From positions 1-64,000 of the forward strand of contig CAWFIT010000012.1 of NCBI GenBank assembly GCA_963815965.1: a stretch of DNA of 64,000 nucleotides, in the 5' to 3' direction. The notes beneath the pieces are model-generated. The model was not told the DNA's origin, searched no databases, and saw only the letters and a list, made by a program, of their open reading frames with translations. Origin of the DNA: DASVFB01 sp963815965. Lineage in GTDB: Bacteria; Actinomycetota; Thermoleophilia; Gaiellales; Gaiellaceae. Positions 31,962 through 42,233 of this stretch are shown piece after piece; the first letter of the stretch is position 1, and each line of letters opens with the position of its first letter. The position numbers and the translations under genes are program-made.

Positions 31962-32837
31962 GTGGCTCGTTCACGGATCTCGAGAAGCCGGACGTGGATC
32001 GCAGCCGCCGACGCGCGCGCGGAGCGGGTCAGGGTAAGGGCACAGGACGAACGACAGCGTCACGGTTCCGTCGATGCCGCGTTCGAGATGGTCGATCGCG
32101 ACGGCGAGGTCGGCGGCGGGATCATCGCGGGCGCGCTTGCCTACCGGCTCTTCATCTGGCTGCTACCGCTGGCGCTCGTCGCCGTTGCCGGGCTCGGGAT
32201 CGCGGCGGATGCCTCATCCGAATCGCCGGGCCGCGCCGCGGGGTCGCTCGGCCTCTCCGGACTGGTCTCGACGTCGGTCGCCGACGCGGCTGAGGGATCG
32301 GGCCGCTGGTACGCGCTGCTCATCGGTATTCCGGTGCTCGTCTACACGACGCGAGGCGTTCTGCGCGCGCTGATCGCTGCTCACCGCCTCGTGTGGACCG
32401 ACGTCCGGGCATCGGCGCGGAGAGCGACGCTCGTCGAAACGCTGAGGCTCCTCGCGTTGCTTCTCTGCTTCCCCGTGATTACGACAACGGCGAATGCCGC
32501 GCGCGCGTGGTCGACCGCCCCGGGCGTGCTCGTGAGCCTCGGCGCCATCGTGCCGTTCGCGGGCGTCTGGCTTCTGATCACGATGCGCCTGCCGCACCGG
32601 GGCGCCGACTGGAAGGCACTGATCCCGGGTGCGCTGTTCTTCGCTTTGGGCGCCGAGGTGCTCCAGGCGGTCATCTCATATGCCATTGCCCCGTATTCGA
32701 TTGCGAAGCAGGGAACGTACGGCGTGCTCGGCGCAGCCGCCGCGCTGCTCTTCGCCCTCTACCTGATCAGCAGACTCGTAGTCGCCTCGGCCGTGCTCGG
32801 TGCGACGCTCTGGGAACGGCGCACGCGTGTCGCCTGA
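31962..32837 (+). CDS. YihY/BrkB family membrane protein 2
   Basis: A 291-residue membrane protein of the YihY/BrkB type, divergent from the copy at 22165-23139. A basic N-terminal ~35 residues is followed by GGIIAGALAYRLFIWLLPLA, TTRGVLRALIAAHRLVW, and the C-terminal YGVLGAAAALLFALYLISRL. The Lys/Arg-rich N-terminus and a GTG start leave the exact start open. It lies directly after PAS-LuxR 3. Its stop is 1 nt from the convergent LtrA stop. Confidence 0.83.
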   Translation: MARSRISRSRTWIAAADARAERVRVRAQDERQRHGSVDAAFEMVDRDGEVGGGIIAGALAYRLFIWLLPLALVAVAGLGIAADASSESPGRAAGSLGLSGLVSTSVADAAEGSGRWYALLIGIPVLVYTTRGVLRALIAAHRLVWTDVRASARRATLVETLRLLALLLCFPVITTTANAARAWSTAPGVLVSLGAIVPFAGVWLLITMRLPHRGADWKALIPGALFFALGAEVLQAVISYAIAPYSIAKQGTYGVLGAAAALLFALYLISRLVVASAVLGATLWERRTRVA

Positions 32838-32838
32838 A

Positions 32839-33999
32839 TCAGGAGGCTGAGGCAGGCAGGCGCATCGCGCGCGCCTCCGCGCGCGCCTCGCGCCACCAGA
32901 TGAGCTCGTACGCATGCAGCACGACCCAGACTGCGGTCACGAGCGCGAGCGCGACGAGTGCCGGCACGACCGTCGCCACGGGCCACAGCAACACGCATGC
33001 CAGGGCAGCGAGCACGCGGCCGCGGCCGAGCGTGCGCGAGATGCGCACGCGCAACGCCACGTATGCAGACAGGTAGAGCGCAGGCCCCACACAGAGTGCA
33101 AAGGCCGGAACCGTGTCGAGCTCCGCGCTTACGTGCGCGAGCGTCGGCTTCATCGCGAACGCGAAGAGCACGATGCCGGCCACCATCGGCAGATGAAGAT
33201 AGGTATAGATGTCGCGCGCGAGAGCGACGCGATCGGCGCCGCTGCGGTCGGTGAGCAGCTGCTCCCCGCGAATGGTGAAGAAGTCGAAATACGCCAACCA
33301 GAACGCGGTCGCCACCAGTAGCCCGAGCACTGCGGCGACGATCACGCCGATGCCCAGTCCGACGCCTCTCGCACCGATTCCGATCGCGACGAGCGACTCG
33401 CCGATGGCGATGATCACGATCAGCCCGTGACGTTCGGCGAAGTGCGCGGGCTGCACGCGCCAGCCGCTCAGTCCACCGACCAGCGGTCCGAACAAGCCCA
33501 CTGCCAACGCGGCCAGCCAGAGCACCGGCTTGAGGTCGCCGTTGACGAACCCGGCCGCCATGATCAGCGCCGCGCCGGAGAGGGCCCACGGGGCGCTGCG
33601 TAGAATCGCCCGCAGCAGGTCGCGGTCGCCTCGCGCTCCCAGCGCGTACAGCGCGAGATACATGACATTCACGATCAGGAACGCGATTCCGAACACGACA
33701 CCTTCGTTGCCGAACGCCTCGGGGACGGCCAACGCGGCGACGAACATCGCCGCCATCGCAATCACTATCGCGCCCCAGACCGCGCCCTGGTCGGGATCGA
33801 CGGTGTTGGTCAACCAGGCATAGGCTGCCCACCCCCACCAGAGTGCGCTGAGAATCAGGAGGCCGTGCGCGACACCGCCCCACGTCGGGTCGTCCGAGAA
33901 CACGGTGGTAACTTGCGTCAACGCGAACACAAAGACCAGGTCGAAAAAGAGCTCGAGGGACGTGACGCGTTGCTCCCGCTGTACATGCTGGTCGCTCAC
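32839..33999 (-). CDS. Low temperature requirement protein A (LtrA) family membrane protein
   Basis: A 386-residue polytopic protein (about 10-12 TM) of the LtrA family. It carries the hallmark N-terminal SLELFFDLVFVFALTQVT and the later IAIGESLVAIG and FDFFTIRGEQL motifs. LtrA was named for low-temperature growth in Listeria; its biochemical role is not established. The start is GTG 33999. It is divergent from the GFA-family gene and convergent with BrkB 2. Confidence 0.92.
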   Translation of the reverse strand: MSDQHVQREQRVTSLELFFDLVFVFALTQVTTVFSDDPTWGGVAHGLLILSALWWGWAAYAWLTNTVDPDQGAVWGAIVIAMAAMFVAALAVPEAFGNEGVVFGIAFLIVNVMYLALYALGARGDRDLLRAILRSAPWALSGAALIMAAGFVNGDLKPVLWLAALAVGLFGPLVGGLSGWRVQPAHFAERHGLIVIIAIGESLVAIGIGARGVGLGIGVIVAAVLGLLVATAFWLAYFDFFTIRGEQLLTDRSGADRVALARDIYTYLHLPMVAGIVLFAFAMKPTLAHVSAELDTVPAFALCVGPALYLSAYVALRVRISRTLGRGRVLAALACVLLWPVATVVPALVALALVTAVWVVLHAYELIWWREARAEARAMRLPASAS

Positions 34000-34034
34000 A
34001 GCCGGACGCTAACGCGAAACCCGCGCTCGTTAAA

Positions 34035-34520
34035 GTGACGACAATGAGCGGCGGGCGTGAGGGTGGGTGCTCCTGCGGGGAAGTTCGCTACCGGCTGACG
34101 TCCGAGCCGCTCTTCATCCACTGCTGTCATTGCCTGAACTGTCAGCGGCAGACCGGCAGCGCGTTCGTCATCAACCTGCTGATCGAAAGCGATCGCGTCG
34201 AGCTGCTCGCGGGAGAGCCGCAGCAGGTCGACGTGCCGCGCGACGACGGCAGCACGCAGCAGATCTTCCGTTGTCGAAGCTGCCAGGTGGCTGTGTTCAG
34301 CCATTACGGCTTCCCGGGCGTGCAGTTCGTCCGCGGCGGCACGCTCGACGACCCCTCGAGCGTCGTGCCCGACGTCCACATCTACACGCGGTCGAAGCTG
34401 CCCTGGGTCACGCTCCCCGAGTCGACGCCCGCGTTCGAGGTGTATTACGACTCGAAGTCTCTGTGGCCGGCGGCGAGTCTCGCGCGACTCGAAGCGGTTC
34501 GCGCAGCGCGGCAGGAATAG
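34035..34520 (+). CDS. GFA family (glutathione-dependent formaldehyde-activating-like) zinc protein
   Basis: A 161-residue Mss4-like fold protein. It shows the zinc ligands GGCSCGEVRY, CCHCLNCQRQTGSAF and FRCRSCQVAVFS. The family is named for Gfa, but most members, including actinobacterial ones without glutathione, have unknown function. The start is GTG 34035 or ATG 34044. It is convergent with the MarR gene. Confidence 0.9.
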   Translation: MTTMSGGREGGCSCGEVRYRLTSEPLFIHCCHCLNCQRQTGSAFVINLLIESDRVELLAGEPQQVDVPRDDGSTQQIFRCRSCQVAVFSHYGFPGVQFVRGGTLDDPSSVVPDVHIYTRSKLPWVTLPESTPAFEVYYDSKSLWPAASLARLEAVRAARQE

Positions 34521-34542
34521 CACCGCCCAAGTACGAGATCCG

Positions 34543-35043
34543 TCACCCGGCGGTCGGCGTTTCGTCGGTCGTGGCTCGAGTCTTCAGCTCCTCGAGGCGA
34601 CGCATCCGGTCTTCCTGGAAAGCGACATCTCTGCGCAGGAACTCGATCAGGAACTCGAGCTGCTCGTCCGTGTACATCGCGAGACCTTGCCCTGCTTCCT
34701 CGGGGGGGCCGTAGAGCTCTGCCGCCCCCTTGCGCATCTTCTCGGTCACCTCGACGAGCACGCGCCGGCGGTCCTCCGTGTCGCGAACGCGACGGGCAAG
34801 GCCTCTCTTTTCCAGGCGGTCGAGCACCGCCGTGATCGCCGCCGGGCTGACGCGCGCCTGCTCAGCGAGCTGGCCGGCGGGCATCGGGCCTGCCCGGTCG
34901 AGGATGTCGAGGCACCGCATGTCGGTTCGGTGTAGGCCGAGGTACTCGCCGACGGCCTCGTCGAGCATGTCCACCGCGGTCTGGGAGGCCCGGACGGCGT
35001 CGATGAACTCGAGAATCAATTCATTGCGCGAACGTTTTGACAT
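34543..35043 (-). CDS. MarR family transcriptional regulator
   Basis: A 166-residue winged-helix regulator. Dimerisation helices (LILEFIDAVRASQTAVDMLD) are followed by the wHTH (MPAGQLAEQARVSPAAITAV, LDRLEKRGLARRVRDTEDRR) and a C-terminal helix. ATG 35043 opens the gene. It is divergent from an MMPL transporter, a classic MarR-efflux arrangement, so it probably represses that transporter and itself, relieved by a ligand. Confidence 0.92.
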   Translation of the reverse strand: MSKRSRNELILEFIDAVRASQTAVDMLDEAVGEYLGLHRTDMRCLDILDRAGPMPAGQLAEQARVSPAAITAVLDRLEKRGLARRVRDTEDRRRVLVEVTEKMRKGAAELYGPPEEAGQGLAMYTDEQLEFLIEFLRRDVAFQEDRMRRLEELKTRATTDETPTAG

Positions 35044-35096
35044 TCGAACTATCTGTGTGCTAAACCTTTCGTCAGTCGAATTATACAACCGATGGG
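35042..35096. promoter_or_regulatory. AT-richer divergent promoter/operator of marR-MMPL
   Basis: A locally AT-rich stretch in the 162-nt intergenic region carries an inverted ATTCGA (35042-35047) / TCGAAT (35076-35081) pair. TTATAC follows directly and resembles a -10 box reading toward the MMPL gene. It is a likely MarR binding region; no footprint-like symmetry beyond this is seen. Confidence 0.4.
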
Positions 35097-35205
35097 GGAA
35101 ACCTTCAACACCTACCAACGCTCGATCTGATGGTCCGCCCGCGATGAACTTCGACGCGTCGAGCAGTCTCATCAGAGCAAGCCAACCGAATTGGGGGAAG
35201 TCAGC

Positions 35206-37368
35206 ATGAACCAGGAAAACAACGAGGGGCGGCTCGCTCGCCTCGCACACTTCGTCACGCGGCACCGGTGGTGGGTGATCGCGGCCTGGGTGGTCCTCAC
35301 GCTGTTCGGCGGCTTTGCCGCCGGCCGCGTGTCGGAGCGCTGGTACCAGAGCTTCTCGATCCCGGGCAAGTCGGCCTACGAGGCGAACCAACGAACGCTC
35401 CACACGTTTGGCGTCGGCGTACGGCCGCCCGACGTCGTCGTCTTCCACACGAACGGTGACGCGACGAAGAGCGACGCGATCAAGCGAGCGATGCAGCGCG
35501 CCGCGGCGACGATGCCGCGTGCGCTCACGAGCTCCTACTTCTCGACCGGAAGCTCGATGTTCGTTTCCCGTGACCGCCACACGACCTTCATGGAGGTGCA
35601 CCCGGCAGGTCCGGCGACGTTCGATGCGAAGAGCGGCGCCAAGCGCCTGCGGAAAGCTGCGGCGGCGGGTCTTCCCGCCGGGACGACTGTCGAGGTGACC
35701 GGCCACGATCCGCTCGAGGAGGCCAGCACGCACGGCGACAACGGCGGTTCGAGCGTCCTGCTCGAGGCCATGATTGGCGGCATTGGCGCGCTGGTGATCC
35801 TGCTGTTCGTCTTCGGGACGCTGCCGGCTGTGCTGATGCCGCTCGTCGTCGCGGTGGCGGCGATCCTCAACACGTTCACGCTCGTCTGGGGCCTGACGTA
35901 CCTCACGAACGTCTCGATCATCGTGCAGTTCCTGATCGCCCTCGTCGGCCTCGGCGTCGCGATCGACTACGCGTTGCTGATGATCTTCCGCTTCCGCGAC
36001 GAGTTGCGCGAAGGCGCGGACGTCGAGAGCGCGATCGTCGAGACGATGACGCACGCCGGTCGCGCCGTGATCGTCTCCGGGTCGACGGTCGCTGTCGGTC
36101 TGCTCTCGATGCTCGTACTACCGCTGCCGTTCATCCGTTCGATGGGCATCGGCGGCATGCTGATCCCCGCCGTCTCGGTGCTCGCGGCGATCACGCTGCT
36201 GCCCGCCATGCTCGCTGCGCTCGGCGCGCGGATCAACAGCGTGCGTCTCCTACCGAAGCGGCTCGTCGACCGCGGTCATCCGGAAGACGGAGCCTGGGGT
36301 CGCTGGGCGCGCTTCGTGCTTCGGCGGCCGGTGGCGGTCGCCGCGATCGGGATCACCATCGTCGGCGTGCTCGTCTTCTACGGCCTGCAGTTGAACCCGA
36401 ACGAGGCCCAGCTGAAGAACTTCCCCGGCAGCGGCACGGCGATTGAAGGCCGGCAGATGCTCGCCGACGCCGGCATCAGCCCGGGCGTGATGAAGCCGCT
36501 CGACGTTCTCGTGGAGGACGGCGGCAACGCGGAGTCGGTCGCGGCCAAGCTGCGCGACGTGCCGGGCGTCGTCGGGGCGACCGCTCCGCCGACGTGGCAA
36601 CGCGGATCCGCCTCGCTCGTGGAGGCGTTCCCCGCGATCGACGGCTCAGCCCCGGGCATTCAAAGTGTCATCGACCGCGTTAACAGGACGCTCGCCGGCT
36701 CCGACGGAACGCTCGGCGGCCCCGCGGCGGTCGACCGCGACTTCGTGCACGCGCTCTACGGCAACTTCCCGTACGTGCTCGCGTTCGTGCTCGTGCTGAC
36801 CTTGATCCTGCTGGCGCGTGCGTTCCGCTCGATTGTTCTGCCGATCAAGGCGGTCGTGCTCAACCTCGTCTCGCTCGCCGCAGCGTTCGGGATCATCGTG
36901 TTCATCTTCCAAGACGGGCACGGGTCCTCGCTCTGGAACATCGATGCGACGCACGCGATCACCGCGTGGATTCCGTTGATGATCTTCGCCTTCCTATTCG
37001 GGCTCTCGATGGATTACGAGGTGTTCATGCTCTCGCGCATGCGCGAGGCGTACGACGAGACCGGCTCGACCGAGAAAGCGATCGAGCTCGGTCTCGCGCG
37101 CACCGGCAAGCTCGTGACGAGCGCGGCGCTGATTCTCATGTTCGCATTCCTCGTGCTCTCCTCGAGCCCCGGCTACGAGATCAAGCTGTTCGCGATCGGC
37201 CTCGCGGCGGGAATCATCTTCGACGCAACGGTGATCCGTGCGCTCCTCGTGCCCGCGCTGATGCGGCTCCTCGGCGACGCGAACTGGTGGATGCCGGGCT
37301 GGGCGAGCAGGGCCTTGTTGCTCAGCCGTCGCGAACCGACACCGGAGGTCGTCGCTGAGAACGCCTAG
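35206..37368 (+). CDS. MMPL family RND-type transporter 1
   Basis: Inner-membrane MMPL/RND transporter, 720 residues. It has TM1 (WWVIAAWVVLTLFGGFAAG), a first extracytoplasmic loop, five TM helices with VGLGVAIDYALLMIFRFRDE, a second loop, then five or six TM helices with the paired GLSMDYEVFMLSRMREAYDE. The GxxxDY motifs in TM4 and TM10 are the proton-relay sites of the family. MMPL proteins export lipids or drugs. ATG 35206 follows GGGGGAAG. Divergent MarR control suggests an inducible efflux role. Confidence 0.93.
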   Translation: MNQENNEGRLARLAHFVTRHRWWVIAAWVVLTLFGGFAAGRVSERWYQSFSIPGKSAYEANQRTLHTFGVGVRPPDVVVFHTNGDATKSDAIKRAMQRAAATMPRALTSSYFSTGSSMFVSRDRHTTFMEVHPAGPATFDAKSGAKRLRKAAAAGLPAGTTVEVTGHDPLEEASTHGDNGGSSVLLEAMIGGIGALVILLFVFGTLPAVLMPLVVAVAAILNTFTLVWGLTYLTNVSIIVQFLIALVGLGVAIDYALLMIFRFRDELREGADVESAIVETMTHAGRAVIVSGSTVAVGLLSMLVLPLPFIRSMGIGGMLIPAVSVLAAITLLPAMLAALGARINSVRLLPKRLVDRGHPEDGAWGRWARFVLRRPVAVAAIGITIVGVLVFYGLQLNPNEAQLKNFPGSGTAIEGRQMLADAGISPGVMKPLDVLVEDGGNAESVAAKLRDVPGVVGATAPPTWQRGSASLVEAFPAIDGSAPGIQSVIDRVNRTLAGSDGTLGGPAAVDRDFVHALYGNFPYVLAFVLVLTLILLARAFRSIVLPIKAVVLNLVSLAAAFGIIVFIFQDGHGSSLWNIDATHAITAWIPLMIFAFLFGLSMDYEVFMLSRMREAYDETGSTEKAIELGLARTGKLVTSAALILMFAFLVLSSSPGYEIKLFAIGLAAGIIFDATVIRALLVPALMRLLGDANWWMPGWASRALLLSRREPTPEVVAENA

Positions 37369-37389
37369 TGAGTCGACGGACTCGGTAGC

Positions 37390-38232
37390 GTGAGGGCGGA
37401 GGTGGGGGAGACGACGCATTCGGGTCGGCACGCGGCCGGCGCGGTGGAGGCCGCGGGGTTGGTCAAGACGTACCGCAGCCGGGCGGGCACAGTCGACGCC
37501 GTCCGGGGTGTCGATTTGCATGTCGACGCCGGTGAGGTGTTCGGCTTTCTCGGCCCGAACGGGGCGGGCAAGTCGACGACCGTGCGGATGCTGACGACGC
37601 TGCTCTCGCTCACGTCCGGCACCGCTCGCGTCTCGGGCCTCGACGTCGCACGCGAGCCCGACGACGTGCGGCGCCGGATCGGCGTCGCGCTCCAGGAGGC
37701 AGGTCTCGACCCGCGCCAGACTGGGCGAGAGCTGCTCGTCCTTCAGGGTCGCCTGTTCGATCTATCGGCGAGCGAGGCGGGTGCGCGCGCGGTTCAGCTG
37801 CTCGAGCTCGTGGAGCTCAGCGACGCGGCCGATCGCCCGATCAAGGGTTACTCGGGCGGGATGAAGCGGCGCCTCGACCTTGCGTCAGCGCTCGTGCACG
37901 AGCCGGAGGTGCTCTTCCTCGACGAGCCGACGACGGGCCTCGACCCCGCGAGCCGACTGACCGTCTGGGACGAGCTGCGCCGGATCAACGAGCGGGGCAC
38001 GACGATCTTCCTGACGACGCAGTACCTGGAGGAGGCGGACCAGCTCTGCGACCGGCTGGCGATCATCGACGACGGTCGGATCGTGCGCGAGGGCACCCCC
38101 GCAAGCCTCAAGGCCGAGGTGCGCGAGCGGCTGCGCCTGACGCGCGAGGCGACGCTCGACGACGTGTTCCTCGACGCAACGGGCCGCATCAGGACGCACG
38201 AGGCCGGCGAGGTGCAGGAGGTGTCGAGATGA
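37390..38232 (+). CDS. ABC transporter ATP-binding protein (DrrA-like)
   Basis: A 280-residue ABC-2 type ATPase: Walker A GPNGAGKST, Q-loop VALQEAGLDP, signature YSGGMKRRLDLASAL, Walker B EVLFLDEPTTGLD and H-loop TTQYLEEAD. A DrrA-type C-terminal extension follows. It starts GTG 37390, 21 nt after the MMPL stop, and overlaps the permease gene by 4 nt (ATGA). It probably forms part of one efflux operon controlled by the MarR at 34543. Confidence 0.92.
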   Translation: MRAEVGETTHSGRHAAGAVEAAGLVKTYRSRAGTVDAVRGVDLHVDAGEVFGFLGPNGAGKSTTVRMLTTLLSLTSGTARVSGLDVAREPDDVRRRIGVALQEAGLDPRQTGRELLVLQGRLFDLSASEAGARAVQLLELVELSDAADRPIKGYSGGMKRRLDLASALVHEPEVLFLDEPTTGLDPASRLTVWDELRRINERGTTIFLTTQYLEEADQLCDRLAIIDDGRIVREGTPASLKAEVRERLRLTREATLDDVFLDATGRIRTHEAGEVQEVSR

Positions 38233-38984
38233 CATACGCATGGGTGCTCGCACGGCGCGCACTCGTGGAGGGGATGCGGACGCCGGAGGCGATCGTGCCG
38301 ACGCTGTTCATTCCGCTCTTCTTTCTCGTCGTCAACGTCGGCCAGGCGGCGAAGATCTTTCCCGGGTCGACGACCGACTTCTTGCACGGACAGGGCTACG
38401 GAGCCTTCCAGCTGCCGAGCTCGATGCTGCTCGCGGCCTCGTTCGGCAGCGCGGCGCTGTTCCTCGTCGAGGAGATCGAGGGCGGCTACTTCGACAAGCT
38501 CAGGGCGACGCCCGTGCCTCGCAGCGCGATCGTCGTCGGCCGATTGATCGCCGAAGGCATCAAGACGCTTCTGATCGCGAGCGTGCTCGTGCTGCTCGGT
38601 CTGTTGTTCGGGATCACGATCGCGAGCGGGGTGCTCGGCTACGTCTTGCTGGTCCTCTTGACCGCGCTCTGGGCCGTCGTCTACTCGGGTTACATGCAGG
38701 TGATCGCGCTGAAGACGCGCAGCGCCGCCGCAACGAACTCGGCGGGCCTCATCTTCTTTCCGCTCCTGTTCCTGACGCCCAACTTCGTCCCGCGCGACCT
38801 CCTGACGCGGCCGATGGAGATCGCCGCCACCTTCAACCCCGTCACCTACTTGATGGAGGCGATGCGGTCGCTGATCCTCGTCGACCTCGCCTGGGAGACG
38901 ATCGGCCTCGGTTTCCTGGTCGTCGTCGTTTCGGGGGCGATCATGCTGGCGCTCAGCATTCGAACGGTCCGCGTTTACGACTAG
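38229..38984 (+). CDS. ABC-2 type transporter permease
   Basis: A 251-residue ABC-2 permease with six TM segments and the conserved DKLRATPVPRSAIVVGRL loop after TM2. The late NPVTYLMEAMRSLI motif is typical of DrrB-like subunits. It is translationally coupled to the preceding ATPase. Together they form an exporter, most likely for drugs or lipids; the substrate is unknown. Confidence 0.92.
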   Translation: MTYAWVLARRALVEGMRTPEAIVPTLFIPLFFLVVNVGQAAKIFPGSTTDFLHGQGYGAFQLPSSMLLAASFGSAALFLVEEIEGGYFDKLRATPVPRSAIVVGRLIAEGIKTLLIASVLVLLGLLFGITIASGVLGYVLLVLLTALWAVVYSGYMQVIALKTRSAAATNSAGLIFFPLLFLTPNFVPRDLLTRPMEIAATFNPVTYLMEAMRSLILVDLAWETIGLGFLVVVVSGAIMLALSIRTVRVYD

Positions 38985-38998
38985 ACGTACCGAGAGCG

Positions 38999-41515
38999 CT
39001 ACTCGATGACGGCTCTGGCGATTCCGCGCGGCTCGCGGCCGGCGAGGAGCCAGCCGGCCGCGGTGGCGGCGAGCGGGACGCCGATCACCGCGAGGACGAG
39101 GTAGAGGACCGGCACGTCGCGCAGGTAGCCGAGGTCGTCGTAATACGTCGCCGAAAGGACGACGTAGGCGCCGGCAACGCCGAGGAGCGCGCCCAGGAAG
39201 GCGAGTGCGCCGGCGGTCGTGGCCGTCAGCCTGCGGCGAATACCCGAGGTCGCTCCGGTCGCCGTCAGGGTGCGGAGGTCACCGGCGCTCTCGCTGCGGA
39301 TCAGTCCGACCGTCATCGCGAGGATGGCGAGCGCCAGGAGGGCGCCCGCGCCCGTCGCGATGGCCATCGTCTTCGCGAAGGAGGGCTTTCCGTGCCGGAC
39401 CTCGACTGTGAGACCGGCGTTCGCCGCGACGTTTCGCGCGTCCGCGATCTGCTCGCTCGTCAAGGGCCGGCTCGACTCGACGAGCCAGCCGGCCGGGATC
39501 TGGTTCCAGCCGTGACGGCGGAGACCGTTGAGGGTGATGAACGTCGGCGGCGTTCGCGCGCTGTCCGAGCCGAACAAGTGGTGCCCGACGTCGATCTTCT
39601 GGACGTTCGTGACGGCGAGCACCGTCCCCGCCCGCTTCCTCATGCTCGGGATGTAGAACCCATCGGCCCGGACGCTGCGGTCGGCGAGGAAGTCCGTGCC
39701 GGGATCGACCGTGTCGGGATCGATTCCGAGGTAGCTGAGCACCGCCGGCGTGGCGACATAGAGCGCCGATTCGGCGCGGTACTGCTTCTGCCCCTCGGGA
39801 GAGTCGAATTGCCTCGCTGAGCTCGACCGGCGCAAACACTCGCGTGTTGCCGAGGACGAAGGCAGCTGCGCCGGGTTGGACGGCCTTGCGAAGCGGGATC
39901 ACGGTTGCCCCGTCGAGTTGGGCGGCGACCCGCCGGACGCGCGGCGGTCAGGCGTTCGAGCTGAGCGGGTGCGTCCGTCGGGGTGAGCTCCCGAGCGTCC
40001 GGTGGGCCGAGGTAGACCCGCATCTGTCGGTCGGACAGGTTGGCCGGCTCGGCCGCTTTCTTCGCCGCCTCGGCAGAGGCGATGATGACGACCGTCGCTG
40101 CGATGCCGAGGGCGAGGGTGACTGCGGCGAGCGCCGCTCCGGAACGGGCCTGATAGCGAACGAGGTCTCGGAGTGCCAATCGGGGTGCGATCGAGACTCG
40201 CCCAGCGAGGCCGGAGAAGACGCGGATCGCCAGCGGGCCGAGGAGCAGGCAGCCGACGATCGTCGCCACGATCCCGGCGACGATGAGCGGCGGCCTGTCT
40301 CGGTTCGACAGTGCGAGACAGCCGATGCCGACCGCGATCAGCGCGGCAGCCGCGATCGCCGAGTGGCGTGCGGGCCTCGGCTTGGGCGGCCGCCCCGAGA
40401 GCGCGAGCGTGACGGGGAGCCGAGCGACCGTTCGCCCTGGCCACCAGGCGGCGGCGATCGCCCCGAAGAGTGCGAGGAGGACGGTCAGCGCGATCAGCAG
40501 CCACGGAAGGCTGAGCCGGTCGACGCGATGGTCGACAGCAGACTCGAGCATCGGGGCGAACAGCGACCCACAGCGCGAGGCCGACGAGCGTCCCGCAGAG
40601 TGCGGCGATCGCCCCGACGATGGCGCCGTTGGCGATGAGCACGAGGCGGAGATGCTTCTGCGTCGCACCGATCGCAGCGAGCATGCCGAGGTGACGAAGC
40701 CGTCGCTGCGCGATGACTGCGAAGCCTGCGGCGGCGATGAGCGAGGCCAGGAGGAGGAAGACGGTGGCCACGGAGAACATCGCCAACGTGTCCGGCGGTC
40801 CGTCGTTGCCGATCCTCATCATCCCCGCAAAGCCAGAGCGGTCTTGGTCGATGGAGTCGTAGAAGGAGCGAAGAGATGCGTCGTTCGCGTCGACCAGAAC
40901 CGAGACGTGGTCCGGCGCGCTCGCGAACGAGGGCGATACGAGTGCGAACTCGTCGCTGAGCTTGCGTGGATTCTCGACGATGCCGACGACAGTCCGCCGA
41001 ACACCGTCGAGCGCCAAGGTCGATCCGAGGTCGAGCCGCAGCAGCTTCGCCACCCCGTCCGTGACGGCGACCTCGCCGCGGCCCTCCGGGTAGCGGCCGC
41101 GGCGAAGCGCGAGGAGCTCGCCGCCGTACGCGCCGTTCGGATCCTGCGCGCGGAAGTCCACCTTGTCGACGCTGCCGGGGACGGCAACCGAGCGGTGGCC
41201 GATGACGTCCGTCGTTCCGAACGACTTCTTGGCGGTGGCGAGTCCGGCCTCGAGCTTGCGCGGATCGGTGCCGTCGAACTCGAGCACGGTATTGGCCGAG
41301 CCGAACTCGGAGTTGACCGCAGAGCTTGTGTTGTAGACGAGCGTGATGCTGCCGATCGCGGCCGCGACGGCGACGGTGAGGAGCGTCACGACCAGGAGCT
41401 GCTGCCGCCATTCCCGCCGGAACATGCGCCGGGCCCACCGGGTGACGGCGCGGCGGGCGGCGACGCCGCCGTTTCGCGGCCCGGTCAGCGTCGACGGATG
41501 AGCGACAGCACTCAT
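38999..41515 (-). pseudogene. FtsX-like ABC permease (MacB-type), three frameshifts
   Basis: A large two-module FtsX/MacB permease. The N-terminal part from ATG 41515 has TM1 (QQLLVVTLLTVAVAAAIGSI), a periplasmic domain and the first FtsX block (FLLLASLIAAAGFAVIAQRR, GMLAAIGATQKHLRLVLI). After a +1 shift near 40562 it continues through VDRLSLPWLLIALTVLLALF and RLALRDLVRYQARSGAALAA. Further +1 shifts near 39940 and 39813 lead to the last block (GAGALLALAILAMTVGLIRS ... REPRGIARAVIE). The three shifts restore the original frame and no block is missing. It pairs with the ATPase 41522-42233. Confidence 0.82.
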
Positions 41516-41521
41516 CGGACG

Positions 41522-42233
41522 CTAGCGAGGAGTGACTCGGGGCCGGGAGGCGAGACCGTCTGGTCGACGACGATGGCCGTCGCGCAGGAAGACGACGCGG
41601 TCGGCCCAGGACGCGAGGTGCGCCTCATGGGTGACGACGACACCTGCGACGCCGCGATGCGCGGCCGCGCGCAGGAGGCGCATGACCGCCTCGCCGTTCA
41701 CGGAATCGAGCGCGCCGGTCGGCTCGTCGGCGAGCAGCAGTCCGCGCTCGCCGACGATCGCACGCGCGATCGCGACGCGCTGGCGCTCGCCGCCGGACAG
41801 CTCGTCCGGGTAGCGATCGGCGCGCTCGTCGACGTCGAGCTCCTCCATCGCTTTCAGTCCCGTCGTCCGTGCGGCTTTGGCGCGGACGCCGTCGAGCTCG
41901 AGTGGCAGGGCGACGTTCTCGACCGCCGTCAGACCCGGGAGCAGGTTGAAGTCCTGGAAGACGTAGCCGATCGACCGGCGTCGCATCCTCGCCTGATCCG
42001 AGCGCGAGACGCTCGCGAGATCGACGCCGTCCACAAGCACCTCACCAGCTGGTTGGCTGCTCGAGGCTGCCGGCGATCGTCAGGAGCGTGCTCTTGCCGG
42101 AACCGCTAGGTCCCATGATCGCGACGAGCTCGCCGCGCTCGACCGAGAGGTTGACGTCGCGGAGCGCATGCACCTCGGTCGGCCCGGAGCCGTAGACCTT
42201 CGATACCTGGCGTAGTTCGAGTGCGCTGCTCAT
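41522..42233 (-). pseudogene. ABC transporter ATP-binding protein (MacB/LolD type), one frameshift
   Basis: An ABC ATPase partner of the downstream FtsX permease. From ATG 42233 it reads MSSALELRQVSKVYG, then Walker A GPSGSGKSTLL. After SLEQPTS the frame ends. Removing one base near 42048 continues as GEVLVDGVDLASV, Q-loop YVFQDFNLLPGLT, signature LSGGERQRVAIARAI, Walker B LLADEPTGALD and VVTHEAH to the stop at 41522. Restoring the near-universal PTSGEV sequence argues that one base is surplus. Its start overlaps the PadR stop (ATGA). Confidence 0.83.

Noticed and set aside
42041..42055. Programmed +1 frameshift in the ABC ATPase
   Set aside because: Shifting at the TGA would give PTSWEV, whereas removing one base gives the near-universal PTSGEV, so a surplus base is the better explanation.
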